NCBI GenBank assembly: GCA_022567055.1
Contig: JADFHU010000135.1
Coordinates: 1 to 10,210, forward strand
DNA length: 10,210 nt
Origin: Planctomycetota bacterium
Lineage (GTDB): Bacteria > Planctomycetota > Phycisphaerae > Sedimentisphaerales > Anaerobacaceae
Direction: 5' to 3'
Positions 1 to 7,411 of the stretch are shown here, piece by piece (position 1 is the stretch's first letter; every line of letters starts with the position of its first letter). The position numbers were made by a program, and so were the translations under genes. The notes under the pieces are model-generated. The model was not told the origin of the DNA. It worked only from the letters and a program-made list of their open reading frames with translations, and did no database searches.

Positions 1-1322
1 GCCTGACCAAAGGTTCCCAGCGGCGGAAGACAGGGTATGTATTGAATGCCAATGATGTCTTCGGTGACACCGAAGAGAGGCCACAGAAGTTCTTCGCAGG
101 AGTCGACTTGGAGGAGATGCACGGCGCGGTGCCGGGCCTGCCGGGCCAAGTGCGGCTGAGCTATAGCGAGAAAAGCAATCCAAGTGGGGTCGTTGTGAGC
201 GATTGGACGCCCGTCGACAATGATCGCGATTATACCCATCAGTTCAAGCTGACGGGGCTGAAGCCCAAGACGGAATACACCTACAAGGTTGAAAGCCGTG
301 CCGGCGCGACATCGCCGCAGGGCGCTGCGGTCGAGGGTCGTTTTGCGACCGCGCCCGCGGCCGATGATCCGGCCCGGGTCATGTTTACCGTGGTGACAGG
401 CCAGAAATACCAGAACCGAGATCGCGAAGAGGGGCATCAGATTTTCTCGGTCATGGCGGAGATGAAGCCCGACTTTTTCGTGCATACCGGGGACATCGTG
501 TATATGAACAAAGGTTGGATCACCAGTGGCGCGCCCGCAGGCGCCGTCGATCGGGCGCGGCATCAATGGCATCGGATTCACGGTCTCGAGCCGCAGAAAG
601 AATTCTACCGGAACGTACCCGCCTATATGATGAAGGACGACCACGACATCGGCCAAAATGACTGCCATCCCGGCAAGGGGCTCGATGGGTTTTCTTTTAG
701 ACGGGGCATCGAAGTCTTCGAGGAACAGGTTCCTGTGGGCGATAGGCCCTATCGCACGCGGCGCTGGGGCAAGGATCTCCAGATCTGGATGATGGAAGGT
801 CGTAATTTCCGCAGCGCCAATGACATTCCGGACGGGCCCGGCAAAACCATCTGGGGCGAGGAACAGATCAAGTGGCTTCAGGACTCGGTGAAATCTTCGC
901 ATGCCACCTTCAAGATATTGATCAGTCCGACGCCGCTGGTGGGGCCGGACCGGGCCAGCAAGGGCGACAACCACGCCAATAAGACCTTCGCCTACGAGGG
1001 GAACCGTATCAGGAAATGGATCCAGGAAGAGGCGCCCGAGCTTTTCTTGGTCTGCGGGGATCGACATTGGCAGTATGTATCGGTGCACCCGGAGACGGGC
1101 GTGCGTGAGTACAGTTGCGGGTCAACCACCGACCGGCATGCGGGCGGCTGGAGCCTTGGGTTCATCGAGGAATACCACCGTTACCTCAACGTCATTGGAG
1201 GATTCCTCTCCGTAACTGCCGAGCGTGTCGACGGCAAACCAAACCTGATTTTCCGGCACCATGATGTGGAAGGCAGGCTGCGCTATGTGGAGCGGCACGA
1301 TGAGAAGGGCTTGGTCCGCTAG
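1..1322 (+). CDS. PhoD-like metallophosphatase, 5' end outside the window
   Basis: The protein resembles PhoD-type alkaline phosphatases, metal-dependent phosphomono/diesterases usually exported to scavenge phosphate. Counting from the TTG at 42, residues about 30-105 form a fibronectin-III-like N-terminal domain (ends TGLKPKTEYTYKVES). The calcineurin-like catalytic domain follows, with HTGD at 148-151, DDHD at 199-202 and GDRHW at 339-343 as likely metal-ligand motifs, and MEGRNFRS near 251 in place of the LDxRxxR seen in PhoD. The frame stays open without a stop to the left edge (reading ..KTGYVLNANDVFG), so TTG-42 is probably not the start and any signal peptide is lost. The stop TAG is at 1320-1322. 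It converges on the - strand genes. The phosphate-scavenging role is inferred from the family; a link with the phosphonate-like genes to the right is possible but unproven. Confidence 0.85.
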   Translation, partial: LTKGSQRRKTGYVLNANDVFGDTEERPQKFFAGVDLEEMHGAVPGLPGQVRLSYSEKSNPSGVVVSDWTPVDNDRDYTHQFKLTGLKPKTEYTYKVESRAGATSPQGAAVEGRFATAPAADDPARVMFTVVTGQKYQNRDREEGHQIFSVMAEMKPDFFVHTGDIVYMNKGWITSGAPAGAVDRARHQWHRIHGLEPQKEFYRNVPAYMMKDDHDIGQNDCHPGKGLDGFSFRRGIEVFEEQVPVGDRPYRTRRWGKDLQIWMMEGRNFRSANDIPDGPGKTIWGEEQIKWLQDSVKSSHATFKILISPTPLVGPDRASKGDNHANKTFAYEGNRIRKWIQEEAPELFLVCGDRHWQYVSVHPETGVREYSCGSTTDRHAGGWSLGFIEEYHRYLNVIGGFLSVTAERVDGKPNLIFRHHDVEGRLRYVERHDEKGLVR

Positions 1323-1508
1323 GGGATCGGCAAGATATGAGAGTGCCTATCAAAATGAATCGTAGCACCGAAAACGAGCGTTTCTGCGACTGGCAAGGAA
1401 GGCGAAGCAGGCCGTCCGAGGACGGTCGATGGAGCCTGACGCCGTCCAGACGCAGCATAAGCCGTTTGAATGCAGAGTCATTTTGCGTAGGTGCTCTTAA
1501 TCTCCCTT
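1321..1508. repeat. MITE-like inverted-repeat element in the convergent gap
   Basis: The arms TGAGAGTGCCTATCAAAATG (1338-1357) and the reverse complement of 1479-1499 (TAAGAGCACCTACGCAAAATG minus four substitutions and one inserted base) match. The match continues inward imperfectly for some 55-60 bp; for example CTGCGACTGG on the left pairs with CTGCGTCTGG on the right. The centre is a perfect hairpin, CCGTCC-GA-GGACGG (1412-1425). The outer tips start AGGGGATCGGCAAGA on the left and AAGGGAGAT on the right. There is no coding signal. The left tip touches the phosphatase stop codon. No clear target duplication is visible. It may also act as a terminator between converging genes. Element limits are approximate. 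Confidence 0.6.
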
Positions 1509-1516
1509 GACTTTGA

Positions 1517-1539
1517 TGCACACAATGAATGAATGTGCA
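1517..1539 (-). terminator. Weak hairpin downstream of the small membrane gene
   Basis: TGCACA (1517-1522) and TGTGCA (1534-1539) are perfect inverted copies around an 11-nt loop, about 30 bp beyond the - strand stop codon. No T-run follows on either strand, so an intrinsic terminator is only a possibility. Confidence 0.2.
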
Positions 1540-1567
1540 CCAACCACTCATCTAGCTTTAAAGAAAA

Positions 1568-1924
1568 TCAATCCATCGGCAGGAACCGATACCCTAACCA
1601 CAGAATGATCCCGCAGAGGGCGATGCAGGCTAAAGAGGGTAAGGTCACCCCCGCCTGCTCAGGCGCCCCCAACTTAAGGGACTCTCTCAGGTACTGTTCC
1701 CCTTCATAGGATTCATTGATTTCGGAATAAAAATAAGCGCTGGCATCAATGTCCCTATCCTCAGCTACTTGGACAATCTGCTTGAAGATTGGAATGCGCT
1801 CCTGAACCCAGGGGCCGACGATGAAAGCAAAGACCCAGATGCCCATCAGTCCCAACAGAAGAGACACCAAAGATCGCCATCCGGAACGCGATTTATCTGC
1901 ACCCATCGCCTGATTTGACCTCAT
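1568..1924 (-). CDS. Small two-helix membrane protein downstream of the YeiH-like permease
   Basis: This is a 118-residue protein I do not recognise by name. It has a basic N-terminus (KSRSGWR), a membrane helix at about 19-40, an acidic and aromatic hydrophilic stretch at about 48-85 (for example EDRDIDASAYFYSEINESYE), and a second helix at about 93-114. With both ends probably cytoplasmic, the acidic middle would lie outside the membrane. It begins 12 bp after the stop of the permease gene, so it is almost certainly in the same transcript and could be an accessory subunit. No good Shine-Dalgarno precedes the ATG at 1924; an in-frame ATG at 1906 is an alternative start. No catalytic motif is visible. 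Function unknown. Confidence 0.65.
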   Translation of the reverse strand: MRSNQAMGADKSRSGWRSLVSLLLGLMGIWVFAFIVGPWVQERIPIFKQIVQVAEDRDIDASAYFYSEINESYEGEQYLRESLKLGAPEQAGVTLPSLACIALCGIILWLGYRFLPMD

Positions 1925-1936
1925 TCAAACACCAAG

Positions 1937-3700
1937 TTATATCGTTGCCGTCACATTCGGAAACACCCAATAGAACATGATGTAGGAAACCAGCAGCGTC
2001 AGCACCAGGTTGAACGACTGGCCACACACATAGAGAATGAGTGGTTTTCCACCGACAAAATACTCCCGGAGTGCGCGGAAATTGGTCGCCAGTCCGATGC
2101 TCACAAAGGCGAGGCAGAAAACCCAGCCCCGGAACAGGTCGGCCATTCCCTTGACGACGCCCTGGTCGATCATCGCGCCGCCCATTCCGCTTACCTGGGC
2201 GTTGAAATAGGAATAACACGCCGAAAAGAGGGTCGACGCCGCCAGAAAACCGAGGACGAACTTGGGAAATCGAAACCAGATCTCCATGGCCCCTACTCGA
2301 TAGCCCGTTTCGGCCACCTCCACTTTTGTGGTAAAGTAGATGGCTACGAAAAAGGCGATAACCCCGATCAACACGTTTTGGATCATCTTGATGGTGGCGG
2401 CGACGTAAAGTGCTTTTTCTCCCAGAAAAGCCCCAGCCGCAGCGACCGCGCCTGTCGCATCGATGGTGCCGCCCATCCAGGCCCCGCCCAGGATCAGTTG
2501 TTTATCCACCGGAAAAACACCTTTGATGACCGCGGGCATGACGATCATCATGATCGATGTAAAGACCATTGACAAACCTACCGCAAGGGTTAGTTCCTCC
2601 TTTTTGGCCTTACAGGCAGCTGCTGTGGCGATAGCGGCAGATACACCACAGACGGACATATCGGAGCAGATGGTAGCATTTAGCCGCTTGGAGGGCATCT
2701 TCACGATTTTTTGGCCGAACCAGTAGGTCACGATCCAAACGATCGGTGTGACCACCCAGGCCACGAAGATGCCGGCCGTCCCGATGACGAGGATTTTTTC
2801 GAAAAGGATCTTGGCCCCCAAAAGAACCAGACCTGTCTTGATGTAGTATTCCGTTCGGATGGCGGGAAGAACCCATTGGGGGACTCCGACGGTGTTGCTG
2901 ATGAGCATGCCGATGCCAATCGCCCAGACGGCGTAGCCAATGCCATACTGCTTCATCGTCGTCTGGTTGGCACACAAATAAGCGACCACGGCCACGCAAA
3001 AAACAAACACAAAACCCCTTACGAACGCACCCAAGGACTTGCCCATGGCCGCCATGCCGATGCCGAAGAAAACTGCGAAGGCACCCCCCAGAGCGATCAA
3101 CCTGCCGATCTGGTTGTAGGCTGCGATCTTGGTTTTGTCTTCGTCTTTGGAGGTCTTTAAATGGGCATTACGCCAATGTGCAATGGCAGCTTTAGCTTCC
3201 CTGTTGAGGGCTTCGTCTCTGAAGTCAGCCGATTCGGCGGCTTTCTCGGCGGCCACGGCCTGGGCCAAGGCCGCCTCCTCGGTGGCTTTGGCCTTTTCAT
3301 AGTTCGCCAAGGCCTTCTCTTTCTTGGGCGCTGCTCTCTCCTGGCTCATGAAAAAGGCTTGCAGGGGATTACTAGACCATTTATGTGGTGTTTCTGAAAA
3401 TGTCTCTAGCCATTTGCCAGCGGTGTTGCTTTTAACCTTTACCTTCTTTTTGGCGTCGGACATCTGATACCAGGCGATGGCCTTGAACCGATCGGTTCGG
3501 GTTGCCTGCGCTGCATAGGCGGTCTCCCCCATTTCCAGTTTTGCCTTAACATCCCCGGCGTGAGGGAAATAGAGTATTACGCCAATCAAAAGGAGGAAAA
3601 AGCCGAGCCATATAGCCCACCAATCCTCCTTTTTCCACAGCTCCGACCACTCCCATTTACAGTCTTCCTTGACCACGCTACCTTCGTTCTTTTCAGCCAT
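1937..3700 (-). CDS. YeiH-family (UPF0324) permease with long N-terminal extension
   Basis: An inner-membrane protein of the YeiH/UPF0324 family, often annotated as a putative sulfate exporter; its real substrate is not well established. From the ATG at 3700 it has 587 residues, against about 340-350 for ordinary members. One N-terminal helix (about 27-45) precedes a soluble region up to about residue 190 with an Ala/Lys/Glu-rich coiled-coil-like part (about 120-180). The family core begins near 197. Its signatures include GLVLLGAKILFEKIL (about 290-304), the CSDMSVCGVSAAIATAAA stretch (345-362) and GGAWMGGTIDATGAVAAAG. I chose ATG-3700 because GGATGAG lies just upstream; ATG-3709 and TTG-3724 are in frame but lack such a site. 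It follows the PHP gene by about 40 bp and precedes the small membrane gene by 12 bp. Confidence 0.85.
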   Translation of the reverse strand: MAEKNEGSVVKEDCKWEWSELWKKEDWWAIWLGFFLLLIGVILYFPHAGDVKAKLEMGETAYAAQATRTDRFKAIAWYQMSDAKKKVKVKSNTAGKWLETFSETPHKWSSNPLQAFFMSQERAAPKKEKALANYEKAKATEEAALAQAVAAEKAAESADFRDEALNREAKAAIAHWRNAHLKTSKDEDKTKIAAYNQIGRLIALGGAFAVFFGIGMAAMGKSLGAFVRGFVFVFCVAVVAYLCANQTTMKQYGIGYAVWAIGIGMLISNTVGVPQWVLPAIRTEYYIKTGLVLLGAKILFEKILVIGTAGIFVAWVVTPIVWIVTYWFGQKIVKMPSKRLNATICSDMSVCGVSAAIATAAACKAKKEELTLAVGLSMVFTSIMMIVMPAVIKGVFPVDKQLILGGAWMGGTIDATGAVAAAGAFLGEKALYVAATIKMIQNVLIGVIAFFVAIYFTTKVEVAETGYRVGAMEIWFRFPKFVLGFLAASTLFSACYSYFNAQVSGMGGAMIDQGVVKGMADLFRGWVFCLAFVSIGLATNFRALREYFVGGKPLILYVCGQSFNLVLTLLVSYIMFYWVFPNVTATI

Positions 3701-3739
3701 AGCACTCATCCATTGAGCCGTCAAAACGCCAACTGCTTC

Positions 3740-4591
3740 CTAGCATACACACCTTGTGACCGGCCTTTGCCACTCTAGGATACCACCTAATTCTCTCAAT
3801 AAGTCTACGCCTTCTTCAAAATGCCTGCCAACGGTTTGTACACCATGGGAATCATCGCCGGGTACAATCACGATACCCAGTTCGATAGCAGAGGTTAGAA
3901 TATCTCTGCTCGGATACTGCTCGCCGGCAGCCTTATCAAAGCCCGCAAGGTTTAAATCTAGAATCAGCCCCAGCTCGCTTATTGCAGAAAGATTGCGTTG
4001 TACTCGTTCCTGCACAGCGGGACTTTTAAGTCGCGTAGTGTAATCTGGATCGAATATCCTAACAAGGTCGAAGTGTCCAACGACTGCTGGCTTCAATCTC
4101 TGGACCATTTCCAACTGCTGATCAAAATATCGGCAGTAGAGATTCTCAAGGCCTCCCGACCGGTCAACGGCCCGCCTATAACCTTCCTCCGTGTAGTCGA
4201 TCTCTATGTCATCCACGTGGTGTAGCGAACCAACAAAGTACTCGGGTTTATGCGTGTCTATTATGGCTCTTATAGATTCCTCTGATCCGGTATAAGTCTC
4301 AGACTCAAACCCCACCAGAATATCGATTTGTTCGCTGTATTTCTGCTTAAGCCGACGACAACTCTCAAAGTAATCATCAAACCTACACTGTTGAGCAGAG
4401 GAGTCTAGTCCTGCCTCTCGTTCATCAGGATAGACGAACCGATCGCTTACCGCTGGCATATGTTCTGTAATGCCAACCCAGCTAAACCCACGATCTATGT
4501 AAGCTTGAACGACGTCTTCCAGGGAATCTTTCGCGTGATGACAGAACTCGCCACTATGGCCACCGTGTACCGAAACAAGTTGTGTATTCAT
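3740..4591 (-). CDS. PHP-domain phosphatase, histidinol-phosphatase (HisK/HisJ) type
   Basis: This is a complete 283-residue PHP-superfamily metal-dependent phosphoesterase. The closest familiar group is histidinol-phosphatase, which removes phosphate from L-histidinol phosphate in histidine synthesis. Visible metal-site motifs are HGGHSG (H9, H12), ITEHMP (H44), GFESE (E96), GSLHH (H124/H125), VGHFD (H173) and GDDSHG (D246, H249), matching the PHP order. No other his gene is near, so a different phosphate ester may be the substrate. The gene leads the - strand run, with the permease about 40 bp downstream. The ATG at 4591 has only a weak upstream purine stretch (AAGAAA). Its DNA is visibly more AT-rich than the flanking genes, which hints at a different origin. 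Confidence 0.8.
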   Translation of the reverse strand: MNTQLVSVHGGHSGEFCHHAKDSLEDVVQAYIDRGFSWVGITEHMPAVSDRFVYPDEREAGLDSSAQQCRFDDYFESCRRLKQKYSEQIDILVGFESETYTGSEESIRAIIDTHKPEYFVGSLHHVDDIEIDYTEEGYRRAVDRSGGLENLYCRYFDQQLEMVQRLKPAVVGHFDLVRIFDPDYTTRLKSPAVQERVQRNLSAISELGLILDLNLAGFDKAAGEQYPSRDILTSAIELGIVIVPGDDSHGVQTVGRHFEEGVDLLRELGGILEWQRPVTRCVC

Positions 4592-4633
4592 AGTATTTCT
4601 TGACGAAAGTTCAGTTTTCTCTCCTCACACCTA

Positions 4634-4669
4634 ATGGTAAGTGTATTGTTATCTTCTGTAACATACCAT
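4634..4669 (-). promoter_or_regulatory. Possible operator palindrome upstream of the PHP gene
   Basis: ATGGTAAGT (4634-4642) and ACATACCAT (4661-4669) are inverted copies with one mismatch, in an AT-rich stretch 43-78 bp upstream of the PHP start. The position suits a regulator site or promoter region. No convincing -35/-10 pair can be assigned by eye. Confidence 0.25.
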
Positions 4670-4714
4670 GATTGTAGAGATTTTTCTCGCCCTAGAGAAT
4701 AGGCTGCAGGTTTA

Positions 4715-4878
4715 GGCTCTGTCTGAAAACGCCCCTATATCCTTGGTGCAGCAGGAGTTAGGTGCGAGCCTTCGCTGCACCTCACGAGTTCGATCAGATA
4801 TGGTTATATGTATCCGGATATATCTCAACGACATGCACACAATCTGATCCCCGGTTACGTTGCGTGAGGACAGAATCC
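4715..4878. mobile_element. Possible IS or MITE remnant with GGCTCTGTC-like ends
   Basis: GGCTCTGTCTGAAAAC at 4715-4730 resembles the terminal sequence of several insertion-sequence families. The reverse complement of 4869-4878 reads GGATTCTGTC, close to the left tip, and would close a 164-bp non-coding element. Similarity does not clearly extend inward and there is no obvious target duplication. Inside lies a perfect 8-bp inverted repeat, GGTGCAGC (4745-4752) and GCTGCACC (4774-4781), with a 21-nt spacer. Treat this as a weak candidate. Confidence 0.25.
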
Positions 4879-4898
4879 CTGATAGAAAGTGCAAATAA

Positions 4899-5138
4899 GG
4901 GATCGGCAAGAAATAAGTTGGACAATTTGGGGTCCAAGTGTGCCCCATATTGGGTCGCGCCCGATTGAGCGAAACCACAGGCGTAGCAGTTCTACGTCGC
5001 GGATTGCTTGGGACGCTTTTTATGCTGCTATCGCAGCTAGGTTTGACCCAAGGAAGCCGCTGTTTTCGCGATTGAGAAGCGATCCAAGATGGGGTGCAAT
5101 TGGGCATTCAAAAGTCCAAGTTATTTCTTGCCGCTCCC
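4899..5138. repeat. 240-bp MITE-like element with long inverted arms and TAA flanks
   Basis: The left arm begins GGGATCGGCAAGAAATAAG (4899 on). The reverse complement of the right end begins GGGAGCGGCAAGAAATAAC (from 5138 inward). The arms stay similar for about 80 bp with substitutions; both contain CCCCAT, TTGG, TCGC and GCGAAA in the same order. TAA stands at 4896-4898 and again at 5139-5141, consistent with a 3-bp target duplication. The middle holds two small perfect hairpins: CGTAG/CTACG (4982-4996) and GCTGC/GCAGC (5024-5037). No transposase is encoded, so mobilisation would have to be in trans. Its right end lies 28 bp before the start codon of the fusion gene, so it must contain, interrupt or replace that gene's promoter. 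Confidence 0.7.
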
Positions 5139-5154
5139 TAAGCCAACTATGCAC

Positions 5155-5159
5155 GAGGA
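5155..5159 (+). promoter_or_regulatory. Shine-Dalgarno site fixing the fusion gene start
   Basis: GAGGA with a 7-nt spacer precedes ATG-5167. The in-frame ATG at 5149 overlaps this region and lacks such a site, so 5167 is preferred. Confidence 0.7.
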
Positions 5160-5166
5160 TGACACA

Positions 5167-7398
5167 ATGCAACAACCCATCATCTTACGAACAGACGCCG
5201 AGTTGAATATGGGTGTGAGTGTGATGACGGAGCTGACGGCCATGGCGCGGATCGTCACGGCAGAAGATGACCGGCCGGAAACGATCGTGCGATGCGCTCC
5301 TGAAGCGGACATCATTTTCACCTGCTATGCACCCATCACCGCCGAGGTTATCAACGCCGCTCTCAAACTTCGCGGAATCGTGAAATACGGAGTGGGTGTC
5401 GACAGCATTGACCTTAAAGCCGCTTCGGCCCGGGGAATTCCGGTTGTGCATTGTCCGGATTATGGAACCGGAACCGTCGCCGACCAGGCCTTCGCGCTCC
5501 TGATTGCGGTCGCGCGAAAAACCACTCAAATCGACCGGGGCATGCGAAAAAGCGGTTGGCTATGGCCGGACCCGGAACTCCTCGGGACTGAGCTTGGCAA
5601 CAAAACCATGGGAATTGTCGGATTGGGACGCATTGGATCCGCCATGGCCCAGCGAGCGATGGGCTTTGGAATGAAGGTGCTCGTTCATGATCCCTATGTT
5701 GAGAACGAAACCCTGGTGTTCGCCACGCTGGACGAGCTTGTCGAGCGTGCAGATTTTCTTTCCCTTCATTGCGTTCTAACACCCGAAACACGTGGAATGA
5801 TAAGCGCCGAACGGCTCCGACGAATGAAGCATACGGCCATCATCGTGAACGTTTCACGTGGGGCACTGATCGATCAGGACGCATTGGTTGAGGCGCTAAA
5901 GAATGGAGAAATTGCCGGCGCCGGATTGGATGTTTTTGTGGAGGAACCATTGTCCGTCGATCATCCTTTGTACTCGTTCGATAACGTGGTCTGTTCGCCT
6001 CATTTCGCCTTTTATACCCGCGAGGCGTTTGAGCGGCTCGAGCGGCAGTGTTGTGATAAGATTCGAGCCCTCCTCGAGGGAAAGATGCCTCCGGATCTAA
6101 AGAACCGGGATATCCTTCCGGATGACGATTCACTTCTTCGAACGGAAGGCGACATAAACTTATCCGAACATCGGCAGCTGTGGCAGGAGAACCATCTGGA
6201 TGTGGCAACCCATGAATTGCTCGATCGTGACGCTCGCGTGTTCATACATCAATCGCTTTCGACCCCGTGTCTCAACACGATCACAGGCTGCGAAGGAATC
6301 TACCTTATTGATTCGCAAGGGCGGAGACTTATGGATTTCCATGGGAACAGCGTGCATCAGGTTGGGTTTGGGCATCCACGCGTCATTGAGGCTGTCAAAA
6401 ACCAACTGGATGAGTTGTCCTTTTGTCCCCGTCGCTATACGAACCGTCCCGCGGTTGACCTCGCCGAAAAATTGGCCGCATTGGCCCCGGGCGCGTTGAA
6501 TAAAGTGCTGCTGACCCCCAGCGGGACCGGAGCGATCGGCATTGCGATGAAAATTGCCCGCTACATCACCGGCCGGCACAAGACCATCTCCATGACTGAT
6601 TCGTTTCACGGGGCGTCCCTCGATGCCATTTCAATCGGCGGCGAGGCCCTGTTTCGGGATGGACTCGGCCCGCTGTTGCCCGGCTGCTTTCACGTGCCGT
6701 GGCCGAAATTGGCAACCGATGCGGACGCGATTGAAAAGATCCTGATCGAACAAAAAGACATTGGCGCGGTGATCGCTGAGCCGATGCGTTGCACCACGGT
6801 CGATCGACCGGAGGATGCTTATTGGCAACGCGTCCGGAAGCTATGTGATGAACATGATGCGCTACTCGTCTTTGACGAAATCCCGCTCGCACTGGGGCGA
6901 ACAGGAACCATGTTCTGTTGTGAGCATTTCGGTGTCACGCCCGATATGCTGGTGATTGGAAAAGGGCTTGGCGGCGCAATCATGCCGTTGGCGGCTGTCA
7001 TTGTGCGAGAGGATTTCGACATTCTTCAGGACCGCGCCCTCGGGCATTATACGCATGAAAAGAGCCCGGTCGCTTCTGCTGCCGCGCTGGCCACCATTCA
7101 GGTGATTGAAGAAGAGGGTCTCCTGGAACATGCCCGGACTTTAGGCGCGGAAGCGCTCGAAATCATGTCCGGGATCAAGAGCCGTCATTCGGTCGTGGCC
7201 GACATCCGAGGACTCGGCCTGGCCCTCGCCATGGAAATCAGGGACGACTCGGCCGACAGCATTCTCTACCACTGTCTCTCAAACGGTTTGAGTTTCAAGG
7301 TCTCTGCCGGGAACGTTCTCACGCTAACGCCCCCACTGGTGATTACGTTGGAACAACTTGCCGAAGCGTTCCGAATTGTTGAATCCGCTCTCGGTTAG
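5167..7398 (+). CDS. Fusion: D-2-hydroxyacid dehydrogenase + PbfA-like class-III PLP enzyme
   Basis: 743 residues in one uninterrupted frame. Residues 1 to about 318 form a complete NAD-dependent D-2-hydroxyacid dehydrogenase: YGVGVDSIDL (74-83), nucleotide-binding GLGRIG (152-157), and the likely catalytic triad R231 (NVSRGALID), E260 (VFVEEP) and H279 (SPHFAFYT). Residues about 327-743 form a complete class-III aminotransferase-fold protein: MDFHGNSVHQVGFGHP (389-404), phosphate-binding GTGA (453-456), D570 (VFDEI), Schiff-base K599 (VIGKGLGG) and HYTHEK (627-632). The second half most resembles PbfA, which turns (R)-1-hydroxy-2-aminoethylphosphonate into phosphonoacetaldehyde and ammonia. 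Relatives include ethanolamine-phosphate phospho-lyase. There is no internal ATG/GTG near the joint, so the halves must be made as one chain. All key residues are present in both. The fused dehydrogenase's substrate is unknown; a hydroxy- or oxo-phosphonate is inferred. The gene converges on the FAD oxidoreductase gene with a 13-bp gap. Confidence 0.88.
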   Translation: MQQPIILRTDAELNMGVSVMTELTAMARIVTAEDDRPETIVRCAPEADIIFTCYAPITAEVINAALKLRGIVKYGVGVDSIDLKAASARGIPVVHCPDYGTGTVADQAFALLIAVARKTTQIDRGMRKSGWLWPDPELLGTELGNKTMGIVGLGRIGSAMAQRAMGFGMKVLVHDPYVENETLVFATLDELVERADFLSLHCVLTPETRGMISAERLRRMKHTAIIVNVSRGALIDQDALVEALKNGEIAGAGLDVFVEEPLSVDHPLYSFDNVVCSPHFAFYTREAFERLERQCCDKIRALLEGKMPPDLKNRDILPDDDSLLRTEGDINLSEHRQLWQENHLDVATHELLDRDARVFIHQSLSTPCLNTITGCEGIYLIDSQGRRLMDFHGNSVHQVGFGHPRVIEAVKNQLDELSFCPRRYTNRPAVDLAEKLAALAPGALNKVLLTPSGTGAIGIAMKIARYITGRHKTISMTDSFHGASLDAISIGGEALFRDGLGPLLPGCFHVPWPKLATDADAIEKILIEQKDIGAVIAEPMRCTTVDRPEDAYWQRVRKLCDEHDALLVFDEIPLALGRTGTMFCCEHFGVTPDMLVIGKGLGGAIMPLAAVIVREDFDILQDRALGHYTHEKSPVASAAALATIQVIEEEGLLEHARTLGAEALEIMSGIKSRHSVVADIRGLGLALAMEIRDDSADSILYHCLSNGLSFKVSAGNVLTLTPPLVITLEQLAEAFRIVESALG

Positions 7399-7406
7399 AG
7401 CGGGTT
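7382..7406. terminator. Hairpin across the convergent stop codons
   Basis: CCGCTCT (7385-7391), loop CGGTT, AGAGCGG (7397-7403) is a perfect 7-bp stem. It can be lengthened by one G-U and two A-U pairs. It contains the stop codon of the fusion gene and lies just before the - strand stop at 7412. It could end transcription from both sides, but no T-run follows on either strand. Confidence 0.4.
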
Positions 7407-7411
7407 GCACA

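Noticed and set aside
42..44. TTG as the true start of the phosphatase
   Set aside because: The frame is open to the left edge with plausible protein sequence, so the gene more likely begins outside the window.
1192..1551. 119-codon open frame on the - strand
   Set aside because: It runs through the inverted-repeat element and the antisense of the phosphatase end, with no protein-like pattern.
2711..3160. 149-codon open frame on the + strand
   Set aside because: Antisense to the YeiH-like gene; its Asp/His/Gly-rich composition is what a reversed membrane-protein gene gives.
4712..5107. 131-codon - strand frame and a 105-codon + strand frame at 4889-5206
   Set aside because: Both are read through the inverted-repeat elements. 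The DNA is explained by arms and hairpins, and neither has a ribosome binding site or family motif.
5167..6120. N-terminal half of the fusion as a phosphite dehydrogenase (PtxD)
   Set aside because: PtxD belongs to the same superfamily, but the sequence shows only general D-2-hydroxyacid dehydrogenase motifs and I could not support PtxD-specific residues by eye.
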